Origin: Dimargaris cristalligena
Taxonomy: Eukaryota; Kickxellomycota; Dimargaritomycetes; Dimargaritales; Dimargaritaceae
Direction of reading: 5' to 3'
DNA length: 58,625 bases
Assembly: GCA_027576995.1 (NCBI GenBank)
Contig: JANBQC010000110.1
Location: 1 to 58,625, forward strand
Of this stretch, positions 22,824-31,592 are shown piece by piece. Each line of letters begins with the position of its first letter. The first letter of the stretch is position 1. The notes under the pieces were generated by a model, which saw only the letters and a list, made by a program, of their open reading frames with translations, was not told where the DNA came from and made no database searches. Made by a program: the position numbers and the translations under genes.

Positions 22824-24263
22824 TTACTCGCAGGGACCGTTCTGGCAGCCGGCCCCGCAGAATTCTACGGAGTAACCGCACCAGCCGTTCTTGCTACAGC
22901 AGGCACCGTACATGCACTTATTGTTAGCATCACAAGCACCCACGGGCAGAGGAGTGGGGGAAGGAATGGGGGTGGTGTTGGTATCGGTGACTACTTCAGT
23001 CTCGGAGGCAATCTGGGTGGTATTGGCGATGGGGCTGGTGGGGACGACGGCGGAAGTAGTGATCGGGGAGGTAGGGACGGGAGAGGTATTGTTGTCGCTG
23101 GGCTTGCCGGTACAGGCACCGTGCTGGCAACCGGCTCCGCAGTGGAGGTCAGAGACACCGCAGAAACCAAAGGCGGAACAGCAGGCGTTGTTGGCACAGG
23201 GGTGAGTAGCATCGCAAGCACCGTCGGGCAGGGGGTTACCAGTGGGCTGGGGGTTGCCAGTGTTGGTATTGGTGTTAGTATTAGTGTCGGTCACGGACAC
23301 GGTGTTGGTATTGGTGTTGGTGGGGGACTGGGTCTGGGAAACGGTCGCGGTGGTGTTCTTACCAACGCAAGCACCGTGCTGGCAACCGGCTCCGCAGTGG
23401 AGGTCGGAGACACCGCAGAAACCAAAGGCGGAACAGCAAGCGTTGTTGGCGCAAGCGTGGGTGGCATCACAGGCACCATCGGGCAGGGGGCTGCCAGTGG
23501 GCTGAGGGTTGCCGGGGTTAGTGTTAGTGTTGGTAACGGTCACGGTGTTGGTGTTGGTGGGAGACTGGGTTTGGGTTTGAGAGACGGTAGCAGTGGTGTT
23601 CTTACCAACACAGGCACCGTGTTGGCAACCGGCACCGCAGTGAAGGTCGGAGACACCGCAGAAGCCGAAAGCGGAACAGCAGGCGTTGTTGGCACAGGCA
23701 TGGGTAGCATCGCAAGCACCGTCGGGCAGGGGACCGCCGGTAGGTTGAGGGTTACCGGGGTTGGTATTCGTGGCAGTCGCGGTGTTGGTCTTGGTGTTCG
23801 TGTTGGGGGCACCGACACAGGGCCCGCTCAAACAGCCGGTCCCGCAGTATTCGGTGGTGGAACCACAGTAACCGTGTTGACTACAGCACATGTTATCAGC
23901 GCACAGCTTGGTCGCCGAGCACTGGCCGGTGGGGTTACCGCCGGAACCCTGGCAAGGCCCGCTCTGGCAGCCGGTCCCGCAGTAATCGGCATCGTTACCA
24001 CAGTAGCCCCAGCGACTACAGCACTGGTTACCGGGACAAGGCGTGGCGGCGTTACAGGTACCGCCGGAACCGGGAGTGGTGCCGGTGCAGGAACCACCCT
24101 GGCAACCGGAACCACAGAAATCGGCACCGGTACCACAGTAGCCCCACTTACTACAGCACAGACCGGCGGCGCAGGGCACGGAGGCACTGCACTGGCCTTG
24201 GGCGAGGACGACGCCGGAGAAACCCAGGACGATGGTAAGGGCGGCGATACTCTTCATCAACAT
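22824..24263 (-). CDS. Secreted chitin-binding protein with seven hevein-type (CBM18) domains
   Basis: Intronless, 479 residues. Signal peptide at 1-21 (SIAALTIVLGFSGVVLA-Q). Seven eight-Cys hevein-like domains lie at ~25-59, 70-104, 115-149, 184-218, 264-299, 350-384 and 444-478, with no catalytic domain. Domains 4-6 are almost identical (ACDATHACANNACCSAFGFC core). They are separated by near-identical linkers containing NPQPTG.PLPDG and Thr/Asn repeats, so they arose by recent tandem duplication of an ~83-residue unit. Domains 1-3 and 7 are divergent from these and resemble the domains of the neighbouring four-domain gene. The chitin-contact motif CCS..G(Y/F)CG is intact in all but with F or W substitutions typical of the family. 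It is probably secreted to the wall or environment. A TATA element lies 235 bp upstream of the start. Confidence 0.94.
   Translation of the reverse strand: MLMKSIAALTIVLGFSGVVLAQGQCSASVPCAAGLCCSKWGYCGTGADFCGSGCQGGSCTGTTPGSGGTCNAATPCPGNQCCSRWGYCGNDADYCGTGCQSGPCQGSGGNPTGQCSATKLCADNMCCSQHGYCGSTTEYCGTGCLSGPCVGAPNTNTKTNTATATNTNPGNPQPTGGPLPDGACDATHACANNACCSAFGFCGVSDLHCGAGCQHGACVGKNTTATVSQTQTQSPTNTNTVTVTNTNTNPGNPQPTGSPLPDGACDATHACANNACCSAFGFCGVSDLHCGAGCQHGACVGKNTTATVSQTQSPTNTNTNTVSVTDTNTNTNTNTGNPQPTGNPLPDGACDATHPCANNACCSAFGFCGVSDLHCGAGCQHGACTGKPSDNNTSPVPTSPITTSAVVPTSPIANTTQIASETEVVTDTNTTPIPSPTPLPVGACDANNKCMYGACCSKNGWCGYSVEFCGAGCQNGPCE
23112..23714 (-). repeat. Three tandem copies of a ~250-bp CBM18-plus-linker unit
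   Basis: The DNA segments encoding domains 4, 5 and 6 (23610-23714, 23367-23474, 23112-23216) repeat nearly exactly at a spacing of about 240-258 bp, including the adjoining Asn/Thr linkers. Because the array is so similar and antisense-open, a long plus-strand open frame (23121-24272) runs across it as an artefact. Confidence 0.85.
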
Positions 24264-24497
24264 GGCGAATGAACGGGATATGCTCGATGAAAGATACTGG
24301 AGGGAAATGTGAGATTAAAAGAGGAGGAAGAGGCGATGGCTTCTACCTTAATAAAAATAATGACCGAGCGTGGACACGTACCCCAAGTGAAGTAATAGGG
24401 GGGTTAGATAAAAAGGGAGAAAATCCAGGTGGATACGGAGGGGAGGAGAGTACACAAAGCAGACTAAGTCAGTAGCCAAGGCCGGGAGATGATGGAG

Positions 24498-24505
24498 TAT
24501 ATATA
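24498..24505 (-). promoter_or_regulatory. TATA element of the seven-domain CBM18 gene
   Basis: TATATATA on the minus strand, 235 bp upstream of the start codon. Confidence 0.4.
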
Positions 24506-25700
24506 AGGACGCGAATCCAAAAAGTGGAAATGAATGGGTAGTGTTGGCGTCCTTTAGGCGGCTGGACCAGGGTATTATATAGAAGTTGCCTGATGGTGGA
24601 GGAGATGATGGAAAAAGGGAAGGCGGACGACAGTGAGGGGAATGATGCGCCGGTGGTGGTGCTGAGTAGGGGGGATGATCCGCTACGTAGCTAGCTACTC
24701 CACCCGGTCAGAGGGGAACGGCGATCCCGCCTAACTCCCCTCTCTCTCCACCTCTAACTCTCCCAGCCTGTCTGTATCATTATTGGCAACCGTGTCCATC
24801 CCCGAATTCCTCCCCAGGTGTCCACTGCCTCACCCCTTTTATCCGCTAGCCCTCTCTGCCTTATACTTTATTGGATTTTATTCGCCTAGCCGCATGCCTC
24901 TCACATATACGCTCCAAGCGATCTCACTCTAAGTCGCTCAGTCGAGTCCGGTATTAACGGGCAGAACCTAACGCCTCCCCAGTGCGAGATGAAGGGCAAT
25001 CATCCCATCTTTCCTTTCCATTGCCAGGCACTGAGGAGCCGCCACCAACTATGGAATCGTCGGCTGTTTTTGTTTACCCTGCCGCTCAATGAGGGAGTAG
25101 GTTCAGTCAACTAGGGGGGGGGCTGACAAGCCTGCCGAGCGCACTCTCTCCTCCAGCCTGGACCAGCCTGTGGCTACTGTCTTGAAACTGCCGCGTAACC
25201 CTGAGTCCCGGAAGAGGAGTTTCCCTTCATATATATATATTCGTTGGCAGCCGGCCGGACCCCTACACCTCCTTATTCCTTGGTGTATTCAGCTCATAAA
25301 TTAAACGCGGTGTGACGCAGTAGTGTAAATTAAAAGCGGGGTGCCACATTGGGGCTAGTCATTTTTAGGTTGGTAGTAGTGAGTGATTAAGGGGGTCGGG
25401 TTGGATCAAAAAATACCCAGGAGCGAAGAAGCATGGGATAGCTATGCGAGGGGGATACTGACGTGGGGATGAGGGAGATTTTTCTGCTATTCTCCCCTTG
25501 GACCTGATGGGCCATGTCCATCAGTCACTACGGCTCACACCTTCCGGCAGCTGCTTCTTTTACCGGTCTAATTATAGCCAAAATCAAAATAAATAAGTAG
25601 ATATTCCATTGCCACCCTTCACACTTGCTCTGGGGATAAATGGCCAACAAGCCGTAAATGGGATTAACTAAACAGCGGGTAGTGCGAGGGATTTGGGCTG

Positions 25701-25781
25701 GGAGTAGAGTAGAGTAGAGTAGAGTAGAGTAGAGTAGAGTGAAAACACCGCCACTACTCCTCGGCTGGCTGTTTGATTCTA
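25701..25781. repeat. Left copy of 81-bp direct repeat flanking gap 1
   Basis: It consists of a (GAGTA)n microsatellite (25702-25740) followed by 41 bp of unique sequence. It is identical to 25878-25958 on the other side of the gap. Best read as the same locus assembled twice at two contig ends. Confidence 0.9.
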
Positions 25782-25877
25782 NNNNNNNNNNNNNNNNNNN
25801 NNNNNNNNNNNNNNNNNNNNNNNNNNNNNNNNNNNNNNNNNNNNNNNNNNNNNNNNNNNNNNNNNNNNNNNNNNNNN
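25782..25877. other. Assembly gap 1 (96 N)
   Basis: A run of 96 undetermined bases between identical 81-bp sequences. The gap probably has no real content. Confidence 0.98.
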
Positions 25878-25958
25878 GGAGTAGAGTAGAGTAGAGTAGA
25901 GTAGAGTAGAGTAGAGTGAAAACACCGCCACTACTCCTCGGCTGGCTGTTTGATTCTA
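25878..25958. repeat. Right copy of 81-bp direct repeat flanking gap 1
   Basis: Identical to 25701-25781, including the number of GAGTA units. The starts of the two copies are 177 bp apart. Confidence 0.9.
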
Positions 25959-28900
25959 GTCTATTAATAATTCCCGGTTATCCCTTTCCCCATTGCTTCG
26001 TCTGGCTGTATCCAATACCAGTGCCTGGAAGGGCCGTCCGCTTGATATCTCTTTCCCTTCCCCCCCGTATAAATCGCCGGCCTACCTTGTCAAGTGGATG
26101 TTCGTGGCCATCCTGCCCCACCTGGCCTTAAGACCACCCCGCCAATCCATTGGGCCTGTTTCAAACAGCGTCTCTTATACCTCTACTCTACTCTACAGAA
26201 TAAAACATATATAAATGGAAACGGAAACGGTCCAGTCTTCGTTTCCCACACCGCCATTCCCAACCACACGCCGACTCAGATGGCCACGACCTAATAATAG
26301 ATGGACCAGGGTGTGGTGGTGGTATATGGTATAGAATGAAGCTAAGTCGTTGGTTCGCAAAGGGGCTGCTGCTCCGTTAAGCCCCTGTGTCCCGCGCTCT
26401 TTGCTCGCCCACCCCTCAATTACTTACACACCTAAAAATCGATTCTCAGCCGGGCAGTAGTTTAACCCCTGGCAACCCGCTCCCCGCAAATAGACGATAA
26501 AAATACCCAATTCCGTTTTAGCCAAAAGGCTTTTTGTGGCAGTTTTAATAAAAGATTCGGTCTAATCTATGTGAGGTGACATCACTTTGGCGGCCCCACA
26601 GCATTCCCTTGCGGCCATTGGATGTGCGGTTGCCATCGACCTGTCTCATTGGTAAAAACACCCGTCACAAGCGGGCTTGAAACCCTTCCCCCCCCCTTGT
26701 GCCCGTCGTTCCTATCACCCAAGCCCTGCCATCATCGGCGGATGATGACTATTAAGCGGCGCCGTGAACGGGGCCTCCAATGATTCCTAGCCCCCCGTCG
26801 TTGATTCGACGCGTCTAGAGCGCTGTGCTATTTTTAGATTTCGGAGAGTGTGGCCACATGACCTCTCTACAGTGTGCTTACTAGTTAGCGATAGCCTTTA
26901 ATCCCCTCTCTTATTTACTACCTGTAATTTCTAGTTGTCCATTTCCACATACTGTACGATACAGTGCCTTTTACTTCATAGCTGAAGGTCACTCTATATT
27001 TATCCCCGGCTTTGCAGTTTGTAGGTTTTATTCGTCATTTTTTCATTATTTTTTTTAAAAAAATTACACAACATATACACCATTCATGGCAGCCCCTACG
27101 CTAGTCGGCATATGCCAAGTTATTAAAAGACGGGGGTCCTATTTCTCCCGCTGGATCCATGTGGTAGTTCCTATTAATATTTTCGTGATGGTGCTTTTCC
27201 ATGGTCAAGTGAGACAGTGGGCTTCCCTTTAGCAGCTACATTGAGTGTTTTTAAGCAGTCGATAGTGCTAATATTTGGACTACTAGTATAATCCTGTAGT
27301 ATTAGTGCAGCTAGGCGAAGCAAACATGTAATGTGATATTGGTCATGCCAAAAAAAAATAAGTGATCAAGCCATCTATGATATCCCCTCCCGCACACCTT
27401 ACTCGTTGCGGAGAGTCTGCTAATCCGCCCGATATGCAAACTGGTCCAGGAAACCTTGTAAAGAAAACAGGGCTGAAAGGACCGGTGGTTCACCTCCGCC
27501 GACTCTTCCGCTTTGTGCCTTCCGCTTTACCGCTCACTCAACCCAATGTCCAATCCCTATTATGGGCTCCGATTTTTTAATCCAAAATTCCAAATTTGAG
27601 TAAAGTCTCTCTTCCCTTCATATTTCCCCCCGCTATTGTTGAAAGGGTCACTGTTGGAATTGGGCTAAGTATAGAAGGCTAGCAATCCCCCCTCGTATAA
27701 CCGCGTATTGGTCGAATCCGGCATGCGTCGTCCCTATTGGCTGATGAACCCAATAACAGGGGGGCTGACTGGGCTTGGGTGAGACCTGCCATTCCCTCAT
27801 CTACCTTACCAGCCAACCCTTCTATTTGGCTATTACATGTGTCGCACCAGTACTACGGGTGTTTTGTAGCCCCGGCCGCAGCCAGGTGTGCCGACTGGAT
27901 GTTGAAACCCGCTTATTGTTAAAGTGCCCGGGTTGATTATATATAGATTACATGTAACTCCAATAGAAAAAAGGGAAGCACCATGAACAGTATACGGCAC
28001 GTTATTGTCCGTGTATACAGCTACCATTTCCATTTAGTATAGTTTTATTGAACATTAATAACCTCGGGTCTCTGATACAAATATTAATGGTTTGACGTAA
28101 TAATCGGTAGGTTCCCCTCATGGGCCTTACGTTAAAGCAGGTTACGCCAATTTTCGATTCTTTCACCCCTGAGTCGTTATTCCGTCATCTCAACTGACAC
28201 CTGCGCTAAACTGCCCCGTCTCCAGAAAGGTCCCCGCGATTCGGGTGGATGTAAATGACGAGCCTTTTTCATTGAGCTTAATCCTTCAAACACCTTGGTT
28301 CTTTATCAATTTACCCCTATCACATGGCCCACCCGGAATAACTATTAGGGGGTACGCCTACGTCGGGGAAGGGGGCGTAATGTTGGATAGTAAAAAGTGA
28401 CCCTGCCTTATGAAGGTTCGGTGTTGGCAAAGCGAGAGGGATAGGGATAGATTGGGTGCTATATATAGCTTCTCATTATACTCAGTAATGTCTATCCTTG
28501 GGGGTGACCAATACGGCAATATGATGTTCAAAGCGATGGTCCGTCGCTTCCCTAATCCACTGTATTAGGCCTCGGAGTTGTAAATAATATTGATGGATGT
28601 GTCCTAAAGTTGGATCGGCGCACTATATTCAAATCACTATCAGTGTGAAGGAGGCGAAATGGAAATGCGAAGCATATACCTTTAAAGGTAGAAGATGGTC
28701 AAATTAATATGGGAGAGATTTAACCGAACTGTACAACGAAAAATCCGTTGGATGAAGTAAAAATTACTGGTTAAGAATAAATATCCCATATGTAGTCCGT
28801 CATACTCTCCCTGAACATAGGCCTAATGCCAATCCGAGTCTATCGATTAGTTTGGCAATCAATGCTTCGCAAGCCGGTCGGTCTCATCGCCAGATCATTT

Positions 28901-29653
28901 CATACAAAGGAGATGAGTAGTAAAAATCCCAATGTATTCCCTTGTCGTCGCCAATGCTACGAGTCCGTAAGCCCCGGCCATTATTAAATCTTGACCAGCA
29001 TCGACCAACCAGTAGGCCACCTTGCGATTTACCAACTCGCCCAAGACATACACAGTCACATTAAAAGAATCTGGATTCCGATAACCTATACTGTTTTTTT
29101 TCCTTCTTTATATCGTGGGGGGACTCGCTTAGGCCAACCCATGTGGCCATTAAACCATTGCTGAACTAACTAGTATGGTTGGGAAGCCGCGGATTTGGAG
29201 GCTTAAAACTTAAAGCCCACGGGGTATCCTTCCAATGTCGATTAAGTGGATTGTCATGGACTACCGCTTTCCGCTTCTCCAATCCACGGATACGTGGACA
29301 AAAATGGGATCCATCACCCATTTATGAAAAGTAACTTCAAGGAGTCACTGAGTGACCGCCAAAGCTTGCGACAGTAGCACTGTCATTAATAGAGTGTGCG
29401 AAAACAAGTAGCTATTTATTAATTTGATACATTACGGTGGTGTATCATAGGACTAGGTGCTCAGGTAATATGTATACACCTGGTCAGAATGCGATAATTC
29501 CGAAGAATAGGCGGATAAAGTAATACCCGTAGTTAGAGACAGACATGCTGCTACTAGGAGGATAATACTAATATAAAATTGTGTAGATGGCCCATCCGTA
29601 TATAACTATACAAATCGTTGAGGTGGGGAGGGAGGGGGGGAGGGTTTGGGAGC

Positions 29654-30145
29654 TTAGTAATTAGTTCCGAAGGGCAAGATGAACAAGATGAGGGTCGCCA
29701 AAAAGCCCACGGACCAGAAGATGGTGCGGAGGGTAGCTTGGCCACCCCAGTAGGTGACCAGGTAGAAGGCCCGGCACACCACGAAAATAATGCAAAGGGC
29801 ATTAGCGCCGGTATGACTACCCGCTCCGAACCAGTTGAAGTACACGGCCAGGGCAAACATAGTGAAGGCCTCGAAGGTATTGAGGTGGGCCCCTTGGGCC
29901 CGGTGGCCGAACATAGTGCTGAGGTGACGAGGTAAGCGGGGGGTACTGTGGTCGTAGCCACTCGGGGCTTCCTGCCCATCCGACGGGACCGTGACCCCCT
30001 CGAGGGAGGCCGTGGTGGCAGCAAATCCGTTGGCAAATCGGCGGCGCGTGCGGCCGTAGTAGAGGGGTCCCAGGGAGACGATCCACAGGAGAAGCGTGGT
30101 GAAGACGCAGCCAAACTGGATGCGGTCGCTGGTGGTGGCGAACAT
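29654..30145 (-). CDS. MAPEG-family membrane protein (copy 1)
   Basis: Intronless, 163 residues with four hydrophobic segments (~10-28, ~92-110, ~115-135, ~140-160), the topology of the MAPEG superfamily (microsomal glutathione transferases and relatives). The signature RAQGAHLNTFEAFTMFALAV in the second helix region matches the conserved family segment, with a catalytic-site Asn-x-x-Glu. The loop between helices 1 and 2 is long and hydrophilic (~32-80), including SGYDHSTPR. It probably sits in the ER or mitochondrial membrane and may conjugate or reduce lipid-derived electrophiles with glutathione; activity cannot be read from sequence. A paralogue lies 1 kb away on the same strand. A longer overlapping frame (29554-30225) is a Pro/Ser-rich shadow. 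A (TA)n tract about 135-155 bp upstream may serve as TATA. Confidence 0.85.
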   Translation of the reverse strand: MFATTSDRIQFGCVFTTLLLWIVSLGPLYYGRTRRRFANGFAATTASLEGVTVPSDGQEAPSGYDHSTPRLPRHLSTMFGHRAQGAHLNTFEAFTMFALAVYFNWFGAGSHTGANALCIIFVVCRAFYLVTYWGGQATLRTIFWSVGFLATLILFILPFGTNY

Positions 30146-31172
30146 GGTCGAGGCGGGTGAGAGATTTCAGCGAAAGGGAAGGGGGGAGGGGTCAGATGTA
30201 ATGATGGATAATTAGTATGTACCATTAGCTCACTTTAATCAGTAGGTTAAATACAGCTCGAAGGGTCCATTCACCCCGAACAGTTATATATATATATATA
30301 CCAATCTCCACCCCAGCACCGGTTACAGCATGGGTCAAACCAGCTCATTTGGCTTATAAGTCTATTCTCCCTTTTGTCCTCCCTCGCACCTATGCTTCCA
30401 TAATATTATTTAGCTACCTTTCGGTTGTGCAAAGTATGCGAAAGCAACTGCCATGACGTCGTCTTGTGAGGGAAGGGTTGGACAATGCGGTAGTCTTGTA
30501 CTGTGTCACCCCCATTAGGCAAATACCCAATTCTGCCTAGAGGTATACTGTGTATGTCGAAAAAGTCGGTCATAGATGAATGGGCAGCTTCGGATCTCCC
30601 GATACGTATCAATGCATCGAATGCGTTTATACGGCTATCGATTCACCGGGTGTAGGGTAATTTACTGCTTGTTTCTTTGATGCCCCTCATGAGCCATCCT
30701 TAATTTATGGGAACAAATGGCGTTTCGTCAATGGGGTTCCACCAAGGGGGTCGCCACACGGCGGGGCTGCTAGATTGGCCCATTCCTTATAAATTTTGAA
30801 ACGTAATGGTGTTTTATTTACAAAACTAAAATAAGTAATTTTCTCGGTAGTATTTCTTAATGTATGCCGTTTATAAATGTTCGTATATATATATTGGGAT
30901 ACACCAATAAAACCGAATAGGTGTATGAGTGGGTGGTTTATAGATGCATGGCTGAATTGGATAGGCCTGCGTCGTATAAAACACCACGATCGGGGAGGTT
31001 TAGTCACTAAACTGTCCCAAACCAGAGGTCAATTGGAATACCTAGAATATTATATATATATATATATATATTAAAAAAAGAAAACAATGCGGGGTATTGT
31101 GTACATAAAATATGCGTAGGATAATGGAGGGGAGTGGGAAGGGGTCGAGTAGACGTGCTAACGAGTCGAGAC
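30146..31172. other. Spacer between the tandem MAPEG genes
   Basis: About 1 kb without a recognisable gene. It holds (TA)n tracts at about 30284-30300 and 31050-31072. Small open frames (30406-30612, 30705-31007) lack support. Confidence 0.5.
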
Positions 31173-31592
31173 TTAGGTCGCAAAGGGTAGAATATACAAC
31201 GTGAGCGTTGCCAGAAATCCACCGATCCAAAATAACGTCCGAATGAGTGTAAAGCCCAGCAGGTACATTATAATGTAAATCATCCGAGTGAGAATGAAGA
31301 TGATACAGATGGCATCGGCGACTAATGGATGGCCATTACCGAATCGGTTAAAAGCAACCCCCAGGGCAAACAGGGTAAACGCCTCCATCGTGTTACTGTG
31401 GGCGCCGATAGTGCGCAGGTCCGTATCGGAGAGGTGTTCGTAGTGGATGCGGGGAGTGGCATGGTCGTAGCCCTCGCGGCGTTTATCGGCGGACCGACGG
31501 GAGAGATAGAGGGGGATAAGGGTTAGGATCCAGAGAACCAGGGCGGCTAATACACAGCCGGCCTGGACCCGCTCGTGGGTGTCGGTATACAT
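31173..31592 (-). CDS. MAPEG-family membrane protein (copy 2)
   Basis: Intronless, 139 residues with the same four-helix layout as the neighbouring copy and the same signature (TIGAHSNTMEAFTLFALGVA). Shared blocks are EGYDHATPR before helix 2 and TLFWIGGFLATLTLYILPFAT at the C-terminus. Its first loop is about 25 residues shorter than in copy 1, and the proteins are diverged over the rest, so the duplication is not recent. It is probably an ER or outer-membrane glutathione-dependent enzyme or a structural relative; substrate unknown. A minus-strand TATAAA at 31653-31658 lies 61 bp upstream of the start codon, which is close for a TATA box. Confidence 0.85.
   Translation of the reverse strand: MYTDTHERVQAGCVLAALVLWILTLIPLYLSRRSADKRREGYDHATPRIHYEHLSDTDLRTIGAHSNTMEAFTLFALGVAFNRFGNGHPLVADAICIIFILTRMIYIIMYLLGFTLIRTLFWIGGFLATLTLYILPFAT

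Larger units (their letters stand above)
24264..29653. other. Gene-poor block, 5.4 kb, containing assembly gap 1
   Basis: No gene recognised on either strand. It contains a GAGTA microsatellite, a 96-base N gap with duplicated flanks, G9 at 25114-25122, C9 at 26688-26696, and an A/T palindrome (eight T then seven A) near 27050-27065. Small open frames at 25916-26294, 27362-27580 and 27737-27922 look like chance. Confidence 0.45.

Noticed and set aside
23121..24272. 383-codon plus-strand open frame
   Set aside because: It lies antisense to the CBM18 array. Its Gly/Val/Thr repeats are the complement of Cys-rich repeats, and it has no domain. The minus-strand frame has a signal peptide and 56 ordered cysteines.
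25701..25958. Direct repeats as possible transposon target-site or LTR ends
   Set aside because: The repeats abut an N gap on both sides, are identical to the base, and share the 177-bp offset with a second gap. This is assembly structure, not a mobile element.
29554..30225. 223-codon minus-strand frame overlapping the first MAPEG gene
   Set aside because: Longer than the MAPEG frame but Pro/Ser/Arg-rich and out of frame with the conserved helices. The 163-residue frame carries the family signature.
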